Part shown: positions 8,119 to 15,986 of the stretch, in pieces
How the letters are laid out: each line of letters starts with the position of its first letter
Numbering within the stretch: the first letter of the stretch is position 1
Source of the DNA: Clostridium_AB sp036639235
GTDB lineage: Bacteria > Bacillota > Clostridia > Clostridiales > Caloramatoraceae
Reading direction: 5' to 3'
Length of the DNA: 27,758 nucleotides
Assembly: GCF_036639235.1 (NCBI RefSeq)
Contig: NZ_JAVWJB010000023.1
Span: forward strand, 1-27,758
The notes under the pieces: model-generated
What the model saw: the letters and a program-made list of their open reading frames with translations, nothing else
Told to the model about the DNA's origin: nothing
Databases searched by the model: none
Made by a program: the position numbers and the translations under genes

Positions 8119-9453
8119 ATGGGAAAAACACAATTCAAGTCTAGGCTTGGTTTTATATTAACTGCAGCAGGTTCTGCAATAGGTCTTGGGGCTATATGGA
8201 AGTTCCCATATATTGCAGGAATAAGCGGTGGCGGTGCTTTTTTTCTAGTATTTATACTTTTTACTTTTTTACTTGCAATGCCACTACTACTCGGAGAATT
8301 TGTAATCGGCCGAACAACATCTAAAAGTGCTATTGAAGCATATACAGAAATAGCACCCTCAACTAAATGGTATTTAGTTGGTGCCCTTGGCATGGTTACT
8401 GTATTTTTACTACTTTCCTTCTATAGTACCATTGGTGGATGGATAGTTATTTATATATTTAAGGGCCTTACAGGCAGTCTAACCGGAAATATTGATTACT
8501 CCCTATTATTCAATGAAATATCATCTAATCCATATGAAACCCTTTTAGGTCACTTTATATTTCTTTTTATAATAGTGTATATTGTGTCACGTGGAGTTGA
8601 TAAAGGTATAGAAAAAGCTAGTAAAATCATGATGCCTGTATTGTTTATTATTTTTATTCTTGTAATAATACGTTCCCTAACACTTGAAGGAGCTATGGAT
8701 GGGGTTAAATTTCTACTATACCCTGACTTTACAAAGTTAACCTCAAAATCAATACTCTTTGCCCTTGGTCAATCGTTTTTTGCACTTAGCCTTGGGTGTA
8801 GTGCTATGGTTACTTATAGTGCCTATCTACCACGAGAATCTAATATTAACTCTGCAACTGTTAGTATTGTTCTTATGAATTTACTTGTAATACTACTAGC
8901 AGGGCTTTCTATTTTCCCTGGAGTGTTTACCTTTAATCTAAGTCCAGCTGAGGGACCTTCACTACTATTTTCAGTTCTACCTAATGTTTTTAGTAGGGTA
9001 CCACTTGGTAATATGTTTTTTGTTGGGTTTTTAATATTATTTTTATTTGCAGCATTAACCTCTGGTTTTTCAATGCTTGAAATTCTGGTTAGCTCAACAA
9101 TAAAAGGAGATAATTCTAAAAGAATTAAAACATCCTTTACACTAGGTATTATAATTTTCGCTGTAGGTATTCCATCTACCCTATCATTTGGTGTACTTTC
9201 ACAGTTTAAATTATTCTCACTAACATACTTTGATACTATCGATTTTTTAGTTAGCAATATTTTAATGCCACTTGGGGCACTATTTATATCACTATTCATA
9301 CCTATAAATATGAAAAAAGAAAAATTGTTCAAGGTATTATCCTACCCCAAACCTATTCCTAGGCTTATTTTTAACCTTTGGTACTACTCTATACGCTATT
9401 TGGTTCCAATTTCTATAATTATAGTTTTTTTAACAAATCTTATAACTTATTAA
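8119..9453 (+). CDS. Sodium-dependent NSS/SLC6-family (LeuT-fold) amino-acid transporter
   Basis: Product of 444 residues from the ATG at 8119, chosen because AAGGAGG (8104-8110) sits eight bases before it; an in-frame ATG 33 bases upstream lacks a site. It opens with a TM1 of RLGFILTAAGSAIGLGAIWKF, followed by SGGGAF and GEFVIGR, the NSS hallmark around the substrate and sodium sites. About 11 hydrophobic segments are visible, the usual number for short bacterial members such as Tyt1, which lack the last helix. Sodium-coupled uptake of an amino acid is expected; the substrate is not predictable. The position of the TM1 Asn that coordinates sodium in LeuT (GLGN) is Ala here (GLGA). It is transcribed divergently from the U32 gene and converges on a lipoprotein gene across a shared terminator. 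Confidence 0.93.
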   Translation: MGKTQFKSRLGFILTAAGSAIGLGAIWKFPYIAGISGGGAFFLVFILFTFLLAMPLLLGEFVIGRTTSKSAIEAYTEIAPSTKWYLVGALGMVTVFLLLSFYSTIGGWIVIYIFKGLTGSLTGNIDYSLLFNEISSNPYETLLGHFIFLFIIVYIVSRGVDKGIEKASKIMMPVLFIIFILVIIRSLTLEGAMDGVKFLLYPDFTKLTSKSILFALGQSFFALSLGCSAMVTYSAYLPRESNINSATVSIVLMNLLVILLAGLSIFPGVFTFNLSPAEGPSLLFSVLPNVFSRVPLGNMFFVGFLILFLFAALTSGFSMLEILVSSTIKGDNSKRIKTSFTLGIIIFAVGIPSTLSFGVLSQFKLFSLTYFDTIDFLVSNILMPLGALFISLFIPINMKKEKLFKVLSYPKPIPRLIFNLWYYSIRYLVPISIIIVFLTNLITY

Positions 9454-9463
9454 ATATAAAAAA

Positions 9464-9503
9464 TGCACCCTATATGTTAGACATATCTAACATTCAGGGT
9501 GCA
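9464..9503. terminator. Bidirectional terminator between convergent genes
   Basis: Arms TGCACCCT (9464-9471) / AGGGTGCA (9496-9503) and ATGTTAGA (9474-9481) / TCTAACAT (9486-9493) form a 16-bp stem with a two-base internal loop and CATA apex. On the minus strand it is followed by TTTTTTATA, a strong terminator for the lipoprotein gene. On the plus strand the tail CTTTATA is weaker but could serve the transporter gene. Confidence 0.9.
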
Positions 9504-9523
9504 CTTTATATCTACTACTTTAT

Positions 9524-10099
9524 TTATTTTATTATCTTATCTTTAATGTTGTTTTCTTTATTTAAAATTATCTCAACCGTGCCATCTTCTTTAATAGTAA
9601 GCTTATTAGAGTTGTCTAATGTATAGTAGTATGTGTCAACTTCCTTATTATCAACTACCTTGCCATTTTTCTTCTCTTTCTCTCTGCTAAGTGTAATCAT
9701 ATTATCCTTAACTGAGTACTTACCACAGCATACACTCTTCTCGTTATCACTTTGGTCGTATTCTCTAATCTCATATGTAGAATCACTATACAGGGTTAAA
9801 GTATACTTATCTCCATCTGCTTCTACACCTGACCATGAACCTACAAGAGCAGCTTCTGATCCCTTAGCTTGATTAGTATCGAATTCTTGCTTAGACTTTG
9901 ATTGTTGGTCAGTTCCACCTGCTATATCCTCTGCTGCATTCTTAGCATCCTCTGCTCCCTTTTTAACGTCTTCAACAGCAGACTTAGCTCCGTTCTCAAG
10001 ATCTGTCTTAGCGTCATTTGCAGAACATGAAGCAAGCAGCATTGCCGCTGTAACAGCTCCTAAAACAAGTGCTGTAACCTTCTTAAATTGTTTGTTCAT
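9524..10099 (-). CDS. Predicted lipoprotein with C-terminal lipocalin-like beta domain
   Basis: Start chosen at MNKQFKKVTALVLG (10099), with GGGAGGA seven bases upstream (10107-10113), rather than a longer frame that begins further upstream. The 191-residue product has a lipoprotein signal: KK, a hydrophobic stretch and the lipobox LLASC with Cys25 as lipidation site, so it should be anchored on the outer face of the cell membrane. Residues about 29-60 are an Ala/Glu/Lys-rich helix with AKSAVEDVKKGAEDAKNAAED repeats; residues about 84-185 are beta-rich (GSWSG, YTLTLYSDSTYEI, GKYSVKDNMITL), like small lipocalin-type or META-type domains. A CysCys pair lies at 124-125. No enzyme motif is seen. 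Function unknown; a ligand-binding or envelope role is plausible. It follows argJ after 112 bp with no clear promoter. Confidence 0.88.
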   Translation of the reverse strand: MNKQFKKVTALVLGAVTAAMLLASCSANDAKTDLENGAKSAVEDVKKGAEDAKNAAEDIAGGTDQQSKSKQEFDTNQAKGSEAALVGSWSGVEADGDKYTLTLYSDSTYEIREYDQSDNEKSVCCGKYSVKDNMITLSREKEKKNGKVVDNKEVDTYYYTLDNSNKLTIKEDGTVEIILNKENNIKDKIIK

Positions 10100-10211
10100 A
10101 ATAATTTCCTCCCTAAGTAAATTAAGGCCATGCCTATATTTCTTTCTTATTATTCCCAAACAATATAAATATATGCGAATAAATCTATCTACTACAAACC
10201 CTAAAATTAAT

Positions 10212-11432
10212 TTATGTTCTATAGCACCCGTTAATTCTCACATATTCAAAGCTTAAATCACATCCCCAAGCAGTTGCTTCATATGAACCCTGCTTTAGAT
10301 TAACTACAATTGAAATGTTTTTAGAATCTAGTAACTTCTCTGCTGATGCTTCATCAAAATTTATCCCTACACCTTTTTTTACTATTTGTATGCTTTCTGT
10401 TTCATTTCTTAAAAATACATCTATTATATCCATATCTATATTAGAATCTGAATACCCAAGTGCACATATTATTCTTCCCCAGTTTGGGTCATTACCAAAT
10501 AGTGCACACTTTAAAAGATTAGATGATACTACAGACTTTGCACACCCTCTAGCGTCCTCAAGTGTAGCAGCTTCCTTTATTTTAACCTCTAAAAGCTTAG
10601 TGGCACCTTCTCCATCCTTAGCAATAAGCTTTGCAAGGGTTTCGTTTACATATTCAAGTGCAGCCTTAAATTCTGAGTATCCTATACTTTCTCTACTATT
10701 AATTAATTCATTTTTACATTCTCCATTAGCAAGTATTATAGACATGTCATTTGTACTTGTGTCCCCATCTACTGAAACCATGTTATAGCTTGATTTAACA
10801 CTTTCCTTAAATATATCATCTAATACATTTTTCGATATATTAGCATCTGTTGTAATAAATGCTAGCATTGTTGCCATGTTAGGGTGAATCATACCTGAAC
10901 CCTTAGCAATACCTGCTATAGTACATGGAGTGCCATTTAACATAACCTCAACAGCAATCTCCTTTGAGAAAGTATCTGTTGTAAGTATTGCCTTTGCTGC
11001 ATTAACTCCACCATCTACACTTACTATTTTAGCTGCATCTTCAATTCCCTTTTGAATTTTTTCCATATCTAGTGGAACACCAATAATCCCTGTTGATGCT
11101 ACAAGTACACTACTACTTTCTATTGAAAGTCCCTTTGCAGTATACTTTGCCATATTTAAAGCATCTTCATATCCCTTACTTCCTGTACAGGCATTAGCGT
11201 TACCACTATTAATTACAATAGCTCTTATATTATCATTATCTATGTTTTCCTGATTATATATAACAGGAGCTGCCTTAGCCTTATTTTGTGTAAAACATCC
11301 TGATGCTATAGCTTTTTCTTCACTATATATTATTGCAAGGTCAAGATTCTTACTTTGCTTAACCCCACTATAAACTCCACCTGCTTTAAATCCTTTAACA
11401 TCTGTTATTGTCTTTCCCTCTAAAATTTTCAT
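10212..11432 (-). CDS. argJ: Bifunctional ornithine acetyltransferase / N-acetylglutamate synthase
   Basis: ArgJ moves the acetyl group from N-acetylornithine to glutamate, giving ornithine and N-acetylglutamate (the cyclic arginine route). The 406-residue product contains the self-cleavage site in KGSGMIHPNMATML: the chain is cut between Ala187 and Thr188, and Thr188 becomes the catalytic nucleophile. The oxyanion pair Thr114-Gly115 is in STGIIG, and the chain ends in the usual YVRIN...YRT. The ATG at 11432 is preferred to an in-frame ATG 24 bases upstream because AGGAGGG lies six bases before it and overlaps the argC stop. The argC-argJ gap is 11 bp, so the two are cotranscribed from the promoter at 12505-12533. 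Whether the enzyme also uses acetyl-CoA cannot be told from sequence. Confidence 0.96.
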   Translation of the reverse strand: MKILEGKTITDVKGFKAGGVYSGVKQSKNLDLAIIYSEEKAIASGCFTQNKAKAAPVIYNQENIDNDNIRAIVINSGNANACTGSKGYEDALNMAKYTAKGLSIESSSVLVASTGIIGVPLDMEKIQKGIEDAAKIVSVDGGVNAAKAILTTDTFSKEIAVEVMLNGTPCTIAGIAKGSGMIHPNMATMLAFITTDANISKNVLDDIFKESVKSSYNMVSVDGDTSTNDMSIILANGECKNELINSRESIGYSEFKAALEYVNETLAKLIAKDGEGATKLLEVKIKEAATLEDARGCAKSVVSSNLLKCALFGNDPNWGRIICALGYSDSNIDMDIIDVFLRNETESIQIVKKGVGINFDEASAEKLLDSKNISIVVNLKQGSYEATAWGCDLSFEYVRINGCYRT

Positions 11433-11443
11433 AATTATCCCTC

Positions 11444-12478
11444 CTATGGTGCACATGCAATGCTATTAATACCTTCTTCTTCCTTAAACCCAAACATTAT
11501 GTTCATATTTTGCACAGCCTGTCCAGCTGCACCCTTATATAAATTATCTATTGCTGAAACAACTACAATTCTATTAGTTCTTGTATCTACCTTAAAAGAT
11601 ATGTCACAGAAATTTGTTCCCCTAGTCCATCTAGTTTCTGGCATAGTTTTTAAAAGTCTAATAAAATGCTTGTCCTTATATTCATTTTCGTATATTTTAA
11701 ATATTTCTTCTTCACTTATATTATTTTTTAAGAATCCATAACATGTTGCAAGAATACCTCTTTGCATTGGAACTAAATGGGGAGTAAACGATATTAAAGC
11801 ATCCTCACTTGCCTTTTTAAGTTCCTGCTCTATTTCAGGAGTATGTCTATGTGAAGCTACCCCATATGCCTTATAGTTCTCGTTAACCTCACAGAATAAA
11901 TTAGGAACCTTTGCACTTCTACCTGCACCACTTGTTCCTGATGCTGCATCTATAATAATTTTATCTCCATCTATTATCCCATGTTTAAGTAGTGGATAAA
12001 GAGCTAATATACTAGCAGTTGGGTAACAACCTGGATTAGCTATTATTTTACTATTTTTAATTTTTTCCTTATTAATTTCACAAAGTCCATAAACTGCTTC
12101 ATTAATTAAATGTGGGTTTTTGTGATTAACCTCATACCATTTCTCATATTCTTTATAGTCGTCTATTCTATAATCCGCACCAAGATCTATTACCTTTACC
12201 CCCTTTTGATATGCAATTTCTACCATATCAAAGGCTGTACCATGTGGAAGTGCTAAAAATAATACATCTATTTCATTAAGTTTACTTACAGCTTCATCCA
12301 TACCTATGCACTTTTCATGAATAATATTACTATAATTCCCATACATATCATCTATATATACACCTGCACTACTATTTGCTGATATAAACTTTACTTCTAC
12401 CTCTTTATGTCCTAATAATATATGAAATAGCTGCTGTCCAGCGTAACCAGTAGCACCTACAATACCTGCTCTAATCAT
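11444..12478 (-). CDS. argC: N-acetyl-gamma-glutamyl-phosphate reductase
   Basis: Third step of arginine synthesis: NADPH-dependent reduction of N-acetylglutamyl phosphate to the semialdehyde. The 344-residue protein has the Rossmann start GIVGATGYAGQQL (nucleotide loop at 8-14), the catalytic cysteine Cys151 in NPGCYPTA, and the conserved ASGTSGAGR and HRHTPEIEQ segments that bind phosphate and act in catalysis. The ATG at 12478 has AGGAGGGG six bases upstream. It is first in the argC-argJ unit and divergent from argB-argD, with ArgR-like sites between. No feature is missing. Confidence 0.97.
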   Translation of the reverse strand: MIRAGIVGATGYAGQQLFHILLGHKEVEVKFISANSSAGVYIDDMYGNYSNIIHEKCIGMDEAVSKLNEIDVLFLALPHGTAFDMVEIAYQKGVKVIDLGADYRIDDYKEYEKWYEVNHKNPHLINEAVYGLCEINKEKIKNSKIIANPGCYPTASILALYPLLKHGIIDGDKIIIDAASGTSGAGRSAKVPNLFCEVNENYKAYGVASHRHTPEIEQELKKASEDALISFTPHLVPMQRGILATCYGFLKNNISEEEIFKIYENEYKDKHFIRLLKTMPETRWTRGTNFCDISFKVDTRTNRIVVVSAIDNLYKGAAGQAVQNMNIMFGFKEEEGINSIACAP

Positions 12479-12504
12479 ATGAACCCCTCCTATACTTTAA
12501 GCAT

Positions 12505-12533
12505 ATTATACGATATGCAGAATAATTATTCAA
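12505..12533 (-). promoter_or_regulatory. Promoter of argC-argJ
   Basis: Minus strand TTGAAT (12533-12528), 17 bases, TATAAT (12510-12505). The -10 is perfect and the -35 matches four of six. The -35 lies inside the GAATAATTATTC palindrome, so a bound regulator would block RNA polymerase. The start is near 12498, only about 20 nt before the argC ATG. Confidence 0.8.
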
Positions 12534-12534
12534 T
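12517..12534. promoter_or_regulatory. ARG-box-like operator (ArgR/AhrC site), argC side
   Basis: GAATAATTATTC (12520-12531) is a perfect 12-bp palindrome inside an 18-bp stretch close to the ArgR consensus TGAAT-N4-ATTCA. It overlaps the argC -35. ArgR family repressors bind pairs of such boxes when arginine is high. No argR gene is in the window. Confidence 0.65.
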
Positions 12535-12540
12535 AATTTT

Positions 12541-12556
12541 TTATAAATATTTATAA
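12541..12556. promoter_or_regulatory. Central AT-rich palindrome between the arg promoters
   Basis: TTATAAATATTTATAA is a perfect 16-bp palindrome midway between the two arg promoters, with its centre about 23 bp from that of the argC-side box. It lacks the GA/TC bases of a standard ARG box, so it is either a degenerate auxiliary box or simply AT-rich DNA. Confidence 0.4.
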
Positions 12557-12563
12557 ATAAGTC

Positions 12564-12592
12564 TTGTATAATTATAAATTTATACTTATAAT
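12564..12592 (+). promoter_or_regulatory. Promoter of argB-argD with overlapping ArgR-like site
   Basis: TTGTAT (12564-12569), 17 bases, TATAAT (12587-12592). The region 12565-12578 reads TGTATAATTATAAA, one base from a perfect TGTATAATTATACA palindrome, and covers the -35. This mirrors the argC side. Transcription would start near 12599, about 43 nt before the argB ATG. Confidence 0.75.
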
Positions 12593-12641
12593 TATGTGTA
12601 TAGGGTGGATTTAGTTATATTTGGATATGGAGGTTATAATT

Positions 12642-13532
12642 ATGAAAAATTCTTTAAAATTCAATTTAAATAATATAAATATTAATGAATATAAAGGTAG
12701 AACAATTGTTATAAAATACGGCGGCAGTATTATGAAATCAGAATCTTGTAAGAAAGCCTTCTTTGAAGATGTAGCTTATCTTAAGGAAAATAATATTAAT
12801 GTAGTTATTGTCCACGGTGGTGGACCTAATATATCTAGTGTTTTAGAAAGGGTTGGATGCGAAACTAAGTTTATTAATGGTCTTCGTGTTACTGATAAAA
12901 ACACTATGGAAATAGTTGAAATGACATTATGTGGTAGCGTTAATAAGGAACTTTCAGGTATGCTTTCAAAGTATTCACTTAAGGCTATAGGACTATCTGG
13001 ACGTGATTGTTCACTTATTAAGGCTCGTAAAAAATATTCATATATAAATGGAGAAAAAATCGACTTAGGATTTGTTGGTGAGGTTGAATCTATTAATTCA
13101 TCATTTTTAAAAATGCTTATAGCCGAAGGTATAGTACCTGTTATTGCTCCTATTGGATTTGATGGATTGGGCAAAATCTATAACATTAATGCTGACTACG
13201 TTGCAGGTGCTGTTAGTGCCTCATTAAATGCAGATAAACTTATACTAATGACAGATGTTGAAGGTGTTTATCTAGATATTGATGATAAATCATCACTACT
13301 AAAGGAGGTTACAACCTCTGAAATAAAGAATTTAATAGGTAGTGGAGTTATTCATGGTGGCATGATTCCTAAAATGGAATGCTGCTTACATGCAATAGAG
13401 ATGGGCACTAATCAGGTTCATCTTGTAGATGGACGTAGTGAGCATTCTCTAATTAATAGTGCATTTTTAAATACTACAGTTTCAACATCAATTAAGGGGG
13501 ATTTTATAAATGGAAAACAAGCTATTAACTAA
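12642..13532 (+). CDS. argB: Acetylglutamate kinase
   Basis: Phosphorylates N-acetylglutamate with ATP, second step of arginine synthesis. The 296-residue product has the amino-acid-kinase motifs KYGGS (25-29), VHGGGP (57-62) and NGLRVTD, plus NADYVAGAVSASLNADKLILMTDVEGVY. Start chosen at ATG 12642 because GGAGG (12629-12633) lies eight bases before it; an in-frame TTG at 12621 has no site. About 20 residues precede the kinase fold, and a C-terminal HLVDGR is present; both are typical of the hexameric, arginine-inhibited enzymes that pair with ArgJ, rather than the shorter E. coli type. argD starts 23 bp inside its 3' end, so the two are translationally linked. Confidence 0.96.
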   Translation: MKNSLKFNLNNININEYKGRTIVIKYGGSIMKSESCKKAFFEDVAYLKENNINVVIVHGGGPNISSVLERVGCETKFINGLRVTDKNTMEIVEMTLCGSVNKELSGMLSKYSLKAIGLSGRDCSLIKARKKYSYINGEKIDLGFVGEVESINSSFLKMLIAEGIVPVIAPIGFDGLGKIYNINADYVAGAVSASLNADKLILMTDVEGVYLDIDDKSSLLKEVTTSEIKNLIGSGVIHGGMIPKMECCLHAIEMGTNQVHLVDGRSEHSLINSAFLNTTVSTSIKGDFINGKQAIN

Positions 13533-14664
13533 CACATATAAAAGATTTGATATAACTTTCGAAAAAGGCTGGGGAACATACCTTTACTCAACAAATGGAG
13601 ATAAGTATTTAGACTTTGTTTCTGGAGTTGCAGTTAACTGTTTAGGTCACTGCCCAGATGTTATAAAAAACGCCTTAAAGGAGCAATGTGATAAATTACT
13701 TCACATTTCAAATCTTTACTGGAGTGATATTCAAACATCACTTGCTGATAAATTAGTAAGTCTTTCTAATCTTTCATCAGTATTTTTCTGTAATAGTGGT
13801 ACTGAATCAGTTGAGGCTGCATTAAAATTTGCTCGTAAATACGGTAAATCAACTGGAAATCTTAACAAAACAAATATTATTTATATGAAGAACTCATTCC
13901 ACGGAAGAACAATGGGAGCACTATCTGTTACTGGTCAAAGTAAGTACCAGGAACCATTTGCACCACTTATAGGTGGTACACTTGAGTGTGAACTTAATAA
14001 TATAGAATGTATTAAAAATAAGATAAATGATGATACATGTGCAGTTATTCTAGAGCCTATTCAAGGAGAAGGCGGGATTATATCACTTAACAAGGATTTT
14101 CTAGATGAAATTAAGCTGCTTTGTGCAAAACATAATGTACTTATTATATTTGATGAGGTTCAGTGTGGAATAGGTAGACTTGGTACCTTCTTCGCATATG
14201 AAAACTTTAACTTTACCCCAGATATTATTTGTCTTGCTAAGGGACTTGGAGGGGGATTCCCAATAGGTGCTACTATTGTTAATGAAAAAGTATCAAATAT
14301 CTTAACTCCTGGAGATCATGGAAGTACATTTGGTGGTAACCCACTTGCATGTGCAGCTTCCCTTGCAGTAATTAATGAAATTCTTGATAAGAATATGCTT
14401 AAAGATGTTAATGAAAAATCAAAATATATATTCGATAAACTTGAAGAAATAATTAAGAAAAATCCTTCTGTTAAAAAGGCTAAGGGACTTGGACTTTTAA
14501 TAGGTATTGAGGTTGAAGACCCTCAAAAGGTAGTTCTTAACGCCCTTCAAAATAAGCTTCTGTTAATAGGAGCTGGGGAAAATGTTGTTCGTCTACTTCC
14601 TCCACTAAATGTATCATATGAGGAAATAGATCAGTGTTTAAGCCTACTTCTAAACTCTCTATAA
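13510..14664 (+). CDS. argD: Acetylornithine aminotransferase
   Basis: Pyridoxal-phosphate enzyme of class III that converts N-acetylglutamate semialdehyde to N-acetylornithine with glutamate as amino donor. The 384-residue protein shows SGTES (96-100) for the cofactor phosphate, SFHGRTMGAL, the Asp215 of FDEVQCGIGR that pairs with the pyridine nitrogen, and Lys244 in LAKGLGGGFPIG for the Schiff base; HGSTFGGNPLACAA follows. The ATG at 13510 overlaps the end of argB by 23 bp and has AAGGGGG nine bases upstream, within argB. The gene ends seven bases before a perfect terminator hairpin. The same fold also includes succinylornithine and GABA transaminases, but the arg context settles it. Confidence 0.96.
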   Translation: MENKLLTNTYKRFDITFEKGWGTYLYSTNGDKYLDFVSGVAVNCLGHCPDVIKNALKEQCDKLLHISNLYWSDIQTSLADKLVSLSNLSSVFFCNSGTESVEAALKFARKYGKSTGNLNKTNIIYMKNSFHGRTMGALSVTGQSKYQEPFAPLIGGTLECELNNIECIKNKINDDTCAVILEPIQGEGGIISLNKDFLDEIKLLCAKHNVLIIFDEVQCGIGRLGTFFAYENFNFTPDIICLAKGLGGGFPIGATIVNEKVSNILTPGDHGSTFGGNPLACAASLAVINEILDKNMLKDVNEKSKYIFDKLEEIIKKNPSVKKAKGLGLLIGIEVEDPQKVVLNALQNKLLLIGAGENVVRLLPPLNVSYEEIDQCLSLLLNSL

Positions 14665-14670
14665 ATTGGC

Positions 14671-14704
14671 AATGGACTGAATCAGGCATGATTCAGTCCA
14701 TTTT
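14671..14704 (+). terminator. Rho-independent terminator of argB-argD
   Basis: Perfect 14-bp stem AATGGACTGAATCA (14671-14684) / TGATTCAGTCCATT (14689-14702), loop GGCA, then TTTTGCTCTTT. The minus-strand tail is not T-rich, so it mainly serves the plus strand. Confidence 0.92.
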
Positions 14705-14720
14705 GCTCTTTAAGTAATAT

Positions 14721-15245
14721 TTATATATTAGCTGAAATTAATATTATAATTAGTAATGCTATTGGCATAAGTATAGGTATTAAATACCCAAATATCTTAA
14801 ACATCTTATATCTACGCTTTAAATATTCCGGTGATTCAAATTCATTTATTTTCTCATCTATATTAGATGTTTTAGAGTTTACTATAAATTCGTATTTAAC
14901 TTCCGATAAGCTATATGTTTGTCTTTTCATATCTATATTAACTATATTACAGTCAACAAGGTCTATATCACACTCATATCTTGCTCTAAATTCCTTAGTG
15001 TCATCTTTCCTAACAATAAAATCTAATATTAAATAAAAAAGAGATTCTGATATCATAGCCCTATAGGATTCACATGGATGTTTTTGAATAATTTTAACGT
15101 TAACCCTGTCCTTATTAGAGTTATAGGTAAATGAATGTACTCTTTTCATGTAATCACAACACTGTTTAAGCTTCTTCCCTTCTACATATATATGAAAATC
15201 TCTAATATCATAGTTCTTGTTAACAAAATATAATTCCCTACCCAT
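14721..15245 (-). CDS. Hypothetical protein with a C-terminal membrane anchor
   Basis: I do not recognise the 174-residue product. Residues 1-145 are soluble, with mixed charged and aromatic residues (ELYFVNKNYDIRDFHIYVEGK, HPCESYRAMISESLFYLILDF) and alternating hydrophobic runs that suggest beta strands. The only clear membrane segment is at about 151-171 (IFGYLIPILMPIALLIIILIS), right after KRRYK. With no signal peptide and the positive charges just before the helix, a tail-anchored protein with its main domain in the cytoplasm is expected. Cysteines at 29-30, 58, 92 and 99 do not form a known motif. The start has GGGAG upstream. It has its own near-consensus promoter (15277-15305) and converges on argD, so it is a single-gene unit. 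Coding is likely because of the start signals and even codon use. Confidence 0.8.
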   Translation of the reverse strand: MGRELYFVNKNYDIRDFHIYVEGKKLKQCCDYMKRVHSFTYNSNKDRVNVKIIQKHPCESYRAMISESLFYLILDFIVRKDDTKEFRARYECDIDLVDCNIVNIDMKRQTYSLSEVKYEFIVNSKTSNIDEKINEFESPEYLKRRYKMFKIFGYLIPILMPIALLIIILISANI

Positions 15246-15276
15246 GTCTATTCTCCCTTAAAGCACTTTAAATTAA

Positions 15277-15305
15277 ATTATATACAGTTATCATAATTAT
15301 TACAA
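15277..15305 (-). promoter_or_regulatory. Promoter of the tail-anchored hypothetical gene
   Basis: Minus strand TTGTAA (15305-15300), 17 bases, TATAAT (15282-15277). Perfect -10, -35 with four of six matches, about 25 nt from start of transcript to ATG at 15245. Confidence 0.7.
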
Positions 15306-15326
15306 TTGCTGAAACATATAAAATTA

Positions 15327-15956
15327 TTAGCTTTCAGTTAACTTACCAGGATATCTTATCATAGAATATTGAACAAGGTCTATATCATCACTTTCAAGGG
15401 TCTCAAAGATTTTAAAATCAAAGTGATCATATATAGGTATATTATCCTTATTATTAGTTTCAAGCACAATACATATATTCTTCTCATTACACTCCTCTAT
15501 TAAAGGTGTAATTAATCTTCTAAAAGCACCTGTTCCCTTTAAATCTCCTCTAACAGCTAGAGTTAATACATGATAATATCCATTAGTGTTTACTGCTCTT
15601 TTATGCCATGAAATATCACTAACCTTTTTAACCACCTTGCTATTTTCAAGTATTTTTTTCTTTTCTTCCTTAGTAATACTTTTAAATAGGCTATTTTGGG
15701 CGGATAAAATAGATTTTAAGTACTTAAACCATCCCATTTCCTTCTTGTTATATCCTATTATTATCCCTTCATTTTCACCAAGTATCCTAACATTACCATG
15801 CTTCATAAATCCATTAATTTCGCTTTTTCCGTACTTAACTAAAAAACCAAACCTATCTTCTATTCCGTCTAAAGTATAATCGAGTCTTGGGTCATTTAAA
15901 AATCTGTCTGCTATAAGTCTTGAAAGTCCTTCTACTCTACTTGAGTTTATTGACAT
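15327..15956 (-). CDS. GNAT-family N-acetyltransferase
   Basis: Product of 209 residues starting MSINSSRVEGLSRL at 15956, where GGAGG (15965-15969) lies eight bases upstream; an alternative GTG three codons earlier would overlap the site. The C-terminal half carries the GNAT fold: strand and acetyl-CoA loop YYHVLTLAVRGDLKGTGAFRRL (about 127-148, with the R-x-x-L-K-G-T-G variant of the Q/R-x-x-G-x-G/A motif), then IVLETNNKDNIPIYDHFDFKIF (163-184), the usual motif B with the Tyr that protonates CoA. The N-terminal 110 residues are less typical and probably hold substrate specificity. Substrate unknown. It is monocistronic, between the zapA terminator and a palindromic promoter upstream and the hypothetical gene downstream. 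Confidence 0.88.
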   Translation of the reverse strand: MSINSSRVEGLSRLIADRFLNDPRLDYTLDGIEDRFGFLVKYGKSEINGFMKHGNVRILGENEGIIIGYNKKEMGWFKYLKSILSAQNSLFKSITKEEKKKILENSKVVKKVSDISWHKRAVNTNGYYHVLTLAVRGDLKGTGAFRRLITPLIEECNEKNICIVLETNNKDNIPIYDHFDFKIFETLESDDIDLVQYSMIRYPGKLTES

Positions 15957-15986
15957 TATCCCCACCTCCAGATAGTTATAAGTATT

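Noticed and set aside
8823..9332. Minus-strand open frame of 169 codons
   Set aside because: Antisense to the NSS transporter, whose membrane pattern explains the region.
12479..12641. AT-rich palindromes as a possible replication origin or DnaA region
   Set aside because: No DnaA boxes are seen and the palindromes are phased with two promoters, so regulation explains them better.
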